DNA from: an uncultured Atopobium sp.
GTDB lineage: Bacteria; Actinomycetota; Coriobacteriia; Coriobacteriales; Atopobiaceae
Assembly (NCBI GenBank): GCA_938028565.1
Contig: CALIZS010000024.1
Span: 1-64,000 of the forward strand
Direction: 5' to 3'
DNA length: 64,000 nucleotides
The notes under the pieces were generated by a model that saw only the letters and a list, made by a program, of their open reading frames with translations, ran no database searches and was not told the DNA's origin. Both the position numbers and the translations under genes were made by a program. Within the stretch, counting starts at the first letter, position 1, and every line of letters begins with the position of its first letter. Shown piece after piece: positions 62,959 to 64,000 of this stretch.

Positions 62959-63849
62959 GTGCAATACTCAATAGCAATTCGGTCAGCGGCATATTTATCC
63001 TGTAAGCACTCTCAACTTCAAATTGATAGACATGAAGAAGGAATTATTACTGTCCCTATAGAAGATATAGGGATGATTACCATTGATCATCCTGCAGTTG
63101 CCATTACAGAAAGACTTATAACAGAAATTAGCAAAAATAAAGCAAGTATTTTATGTTGTGGAACTAATCATATTCCAGAGGCGATTATTCTTCCCCTCGT
63201 AGGTAATTGCCGGCAAAACGAGTTAATCAGTCTTCAATTTAATGTGAAGAAGCCTTTACAAAAGCAACAATGGAAATCGATTGTTTCTGCCAAAATTTAT
63301 AACCAGTCACTCTGTTTAGAATATTTAAACCTTCCATTTCATTCGGTTCGAAAACTAATTGATAAGATACAATCCGATGATGCGACTAACCGAGAAGCTG
63401 TAGCGGCTCAGGCTTACTTCAAAATTTTAATTACGGATGGATCACGACGAGATAGCAACTGGACCCCTTCTTTAGACTATGGCTATTCGATTATTAGATC
63501 TGCAATCATTCAATCATTGATTGCCCATGGATTAATGCCTTCAAAAGGTATTCACCACAATAGTATTGAAAATGCATTCAATTTAGCGGACGATCTTATC
63601 GAGCCATTTAGGCCAGTCGTAGATTTTTATATTGCGTCGTATAAATTAAATGCAGAATTGTCCCATGAAATTAAAATATCTTTATCTAAGGTTTTAGAGC
63701 TTTGTGTTCATCATAACGGAAGAAAAATTTCCGTAAGACAGTCAATAGACGAGTTAATTGAATCCTTAATTAGAAGTATGAAGGAAGGAGATTCTTCCGT
63801 TCTTTCATGTCCTTCTCTTTTACCCATTGAATTGATTACTTTTGAATAA
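62959..63849 (+). CDS. cas1: CRISPR-associated endonuclease Cas1, type II
   Basis: 296 residues; the metal-dependent integrase that inserts new spacers with Cas2. Type II Cas1 features: ITIDHPAVAITERLI early, then EAVAAQAYFK (metal glutamate), then NSIENAFNLADDLIEPFRP (metal His-region and D/E residues). GTG 62959 with AAGAGGTGAATC upstream. It begins 41 bases after the tracrRNA candidate start, so their promoters are back to back. AT-rich compared with the core genes. cas9 is not upstream of it, unlike the usual cas9-cas1-cas2 order. Confidence 0.95.
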   Translation: MQYSIAIRSAAYLSCKHSQLQIDRHEEGIITVPIEDIGMITIDHPAVAITERLITEISKNKASILCCGTNHIPEAIILPLVGNCRQNELISLQFNVKKPLQKQQWKSIVSAKIYNQSLCLEYLNLPFHSVRKLIDKIQSDDATNREAVAAQAYFKILITDGSRRDSNWTPSLDYGYSIIRSAIIQSLIAHGLMPSKGIHHNSIENAFNLADDLIEPFRPVVDFYIASYKLNAELSHEIKISLSKVLELCVHHNGRKISVRQSIDELIESLIRSMKEGDSSVLSCPSLLPIELITFE

Positions 63850-63857
63850 GGAGAAAA

Positions 63858-64000
63858 ATGAGAGTCATGAGATTACTAATTATGTTTGACTTACCAACCA
63901 AAACCCAATCTGATAAAAAGGCATACCATGAGTTTCATAAGTTCCTGGTTAGCTCTGGCTGGATAATGGAGCAGTTTAGCGTCTATAGCAGAATAACTTT
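63858..64000 (+). CDS. cas2: CRISPR-associated Cas2, 5' part (cut by window end)
   Basis: The first 47 codons are visible: MRVMRLLIMFDLPTKTQSDK, the Cas2 ferredoxin-like first strand with the conserved aspartate in MFDLP, then FHKFLVSSGWIMEQFSVYSR. AAGGAG precedes ATG 63858, eight bases after the cas1 stop. The MFDLP form is typical of type II systems. Confidence 0.95.
   Translation, partial: MRVMRLLIMFDLPTKTQSDKKAYHEFHKFLVSSGWIMEQFSVYSRIT

Overview
The window reads as a chromosomal stretch of an anaerobic, fermentative Gram-positive actinobacterium of the Coriobacteriia, most like Lancefieldella/Atopobium. This is inferred from moderate GC, strong AGGAGG ribosome sites, a phosphoketolase plus transketolase sugar metabolism, glycyl-radical and 2-hydroxyacyl-CoA-dehydratase-activase enzymes, and a type II CRISPR locus. 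No database search was possible, so the taxon is an inference.

Layout. 1-950: tail of an iron alcohol dehydrogenase. 1516-2544: an orphan protein with a nuclease-like C-terminus. 2714-19112: a nucleoside-salvage island: deoC, the glycyl-radical pair yjjI/yjjW, a Crp/Fnr regulator, pseudouridine catabolism (psuK, psuG), deoB, deoD, a BMP-type nucleoside ABC transporter (lipoprotein, ATPase, two permeases), cdd and deoA. Together these import nucleosides, deaminate cytidine, phosphorolyse nucleosides and pseudouridine, and send ribose/deoxyribose phosphate to glycolysis. 20008-25462: a TetR regulator overlapping a 1584-residue CoA-enzyme activase. 26029-36903: GH32 sucrose hydrolase, pepT, a small membrane protein, two HAD phosphatases, tRNA-Val, rph, rdgB, nagB, a membrane protein, veg, ispE, then tRNA-Pro. 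37923-44814: ascorbate-type PTS (IIC, IIB), split transketolase and, on the other strand, phosphoketolase. 45363-50490: LacI regulator, DUF711 protein, COG0523 metallochaperone-like GTPase with a His-rich tail, zinc alcohol dehydrogenase. 51518-56939: Na+/H+ antiporter, esterase-like hydrolase, ComEC-like metallo-hydrolase with DUF3006, flavodoxin. 57033-60246: an AT-rich accessory patch (tRNA-like RNA, a frameshifted orphan gene, XRE regulator, small orphan and ribbon-helix-helix proteins). 60364-64000: a 36-repeat CRISPR array, a tracrRNA candidate, cas1 and the start of cas2; cas9 is not in the window.

The most unusual content is non-coding. (i) Two families of fixed-length modules (A, 118 bp, 5 copies; B, 120 bp, 4 copies) are always found together in the order B-A; they share one scaffold but carry different repeated core words. 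(ii) A 9-mer, TGGCGAGAA, occurs 28 times on the two strands (about 0.5 expected for random sequence), sometimes as inverted pairs forming terminators, as DNA-uptake words do in naturally competent bacteria. (iii) A 16-unit, 11-bp-period array with a 63-bp superperiod lies upstream of nagB, with a decayed second array 1.8 kb away. (iv) Two MITE-like families are present: 148-179 bp with 22-bp ends, and exactly 46 bp palindromes. (v) Three CRISPR spacers appear to have been taken from the same coding position of three related invaders.
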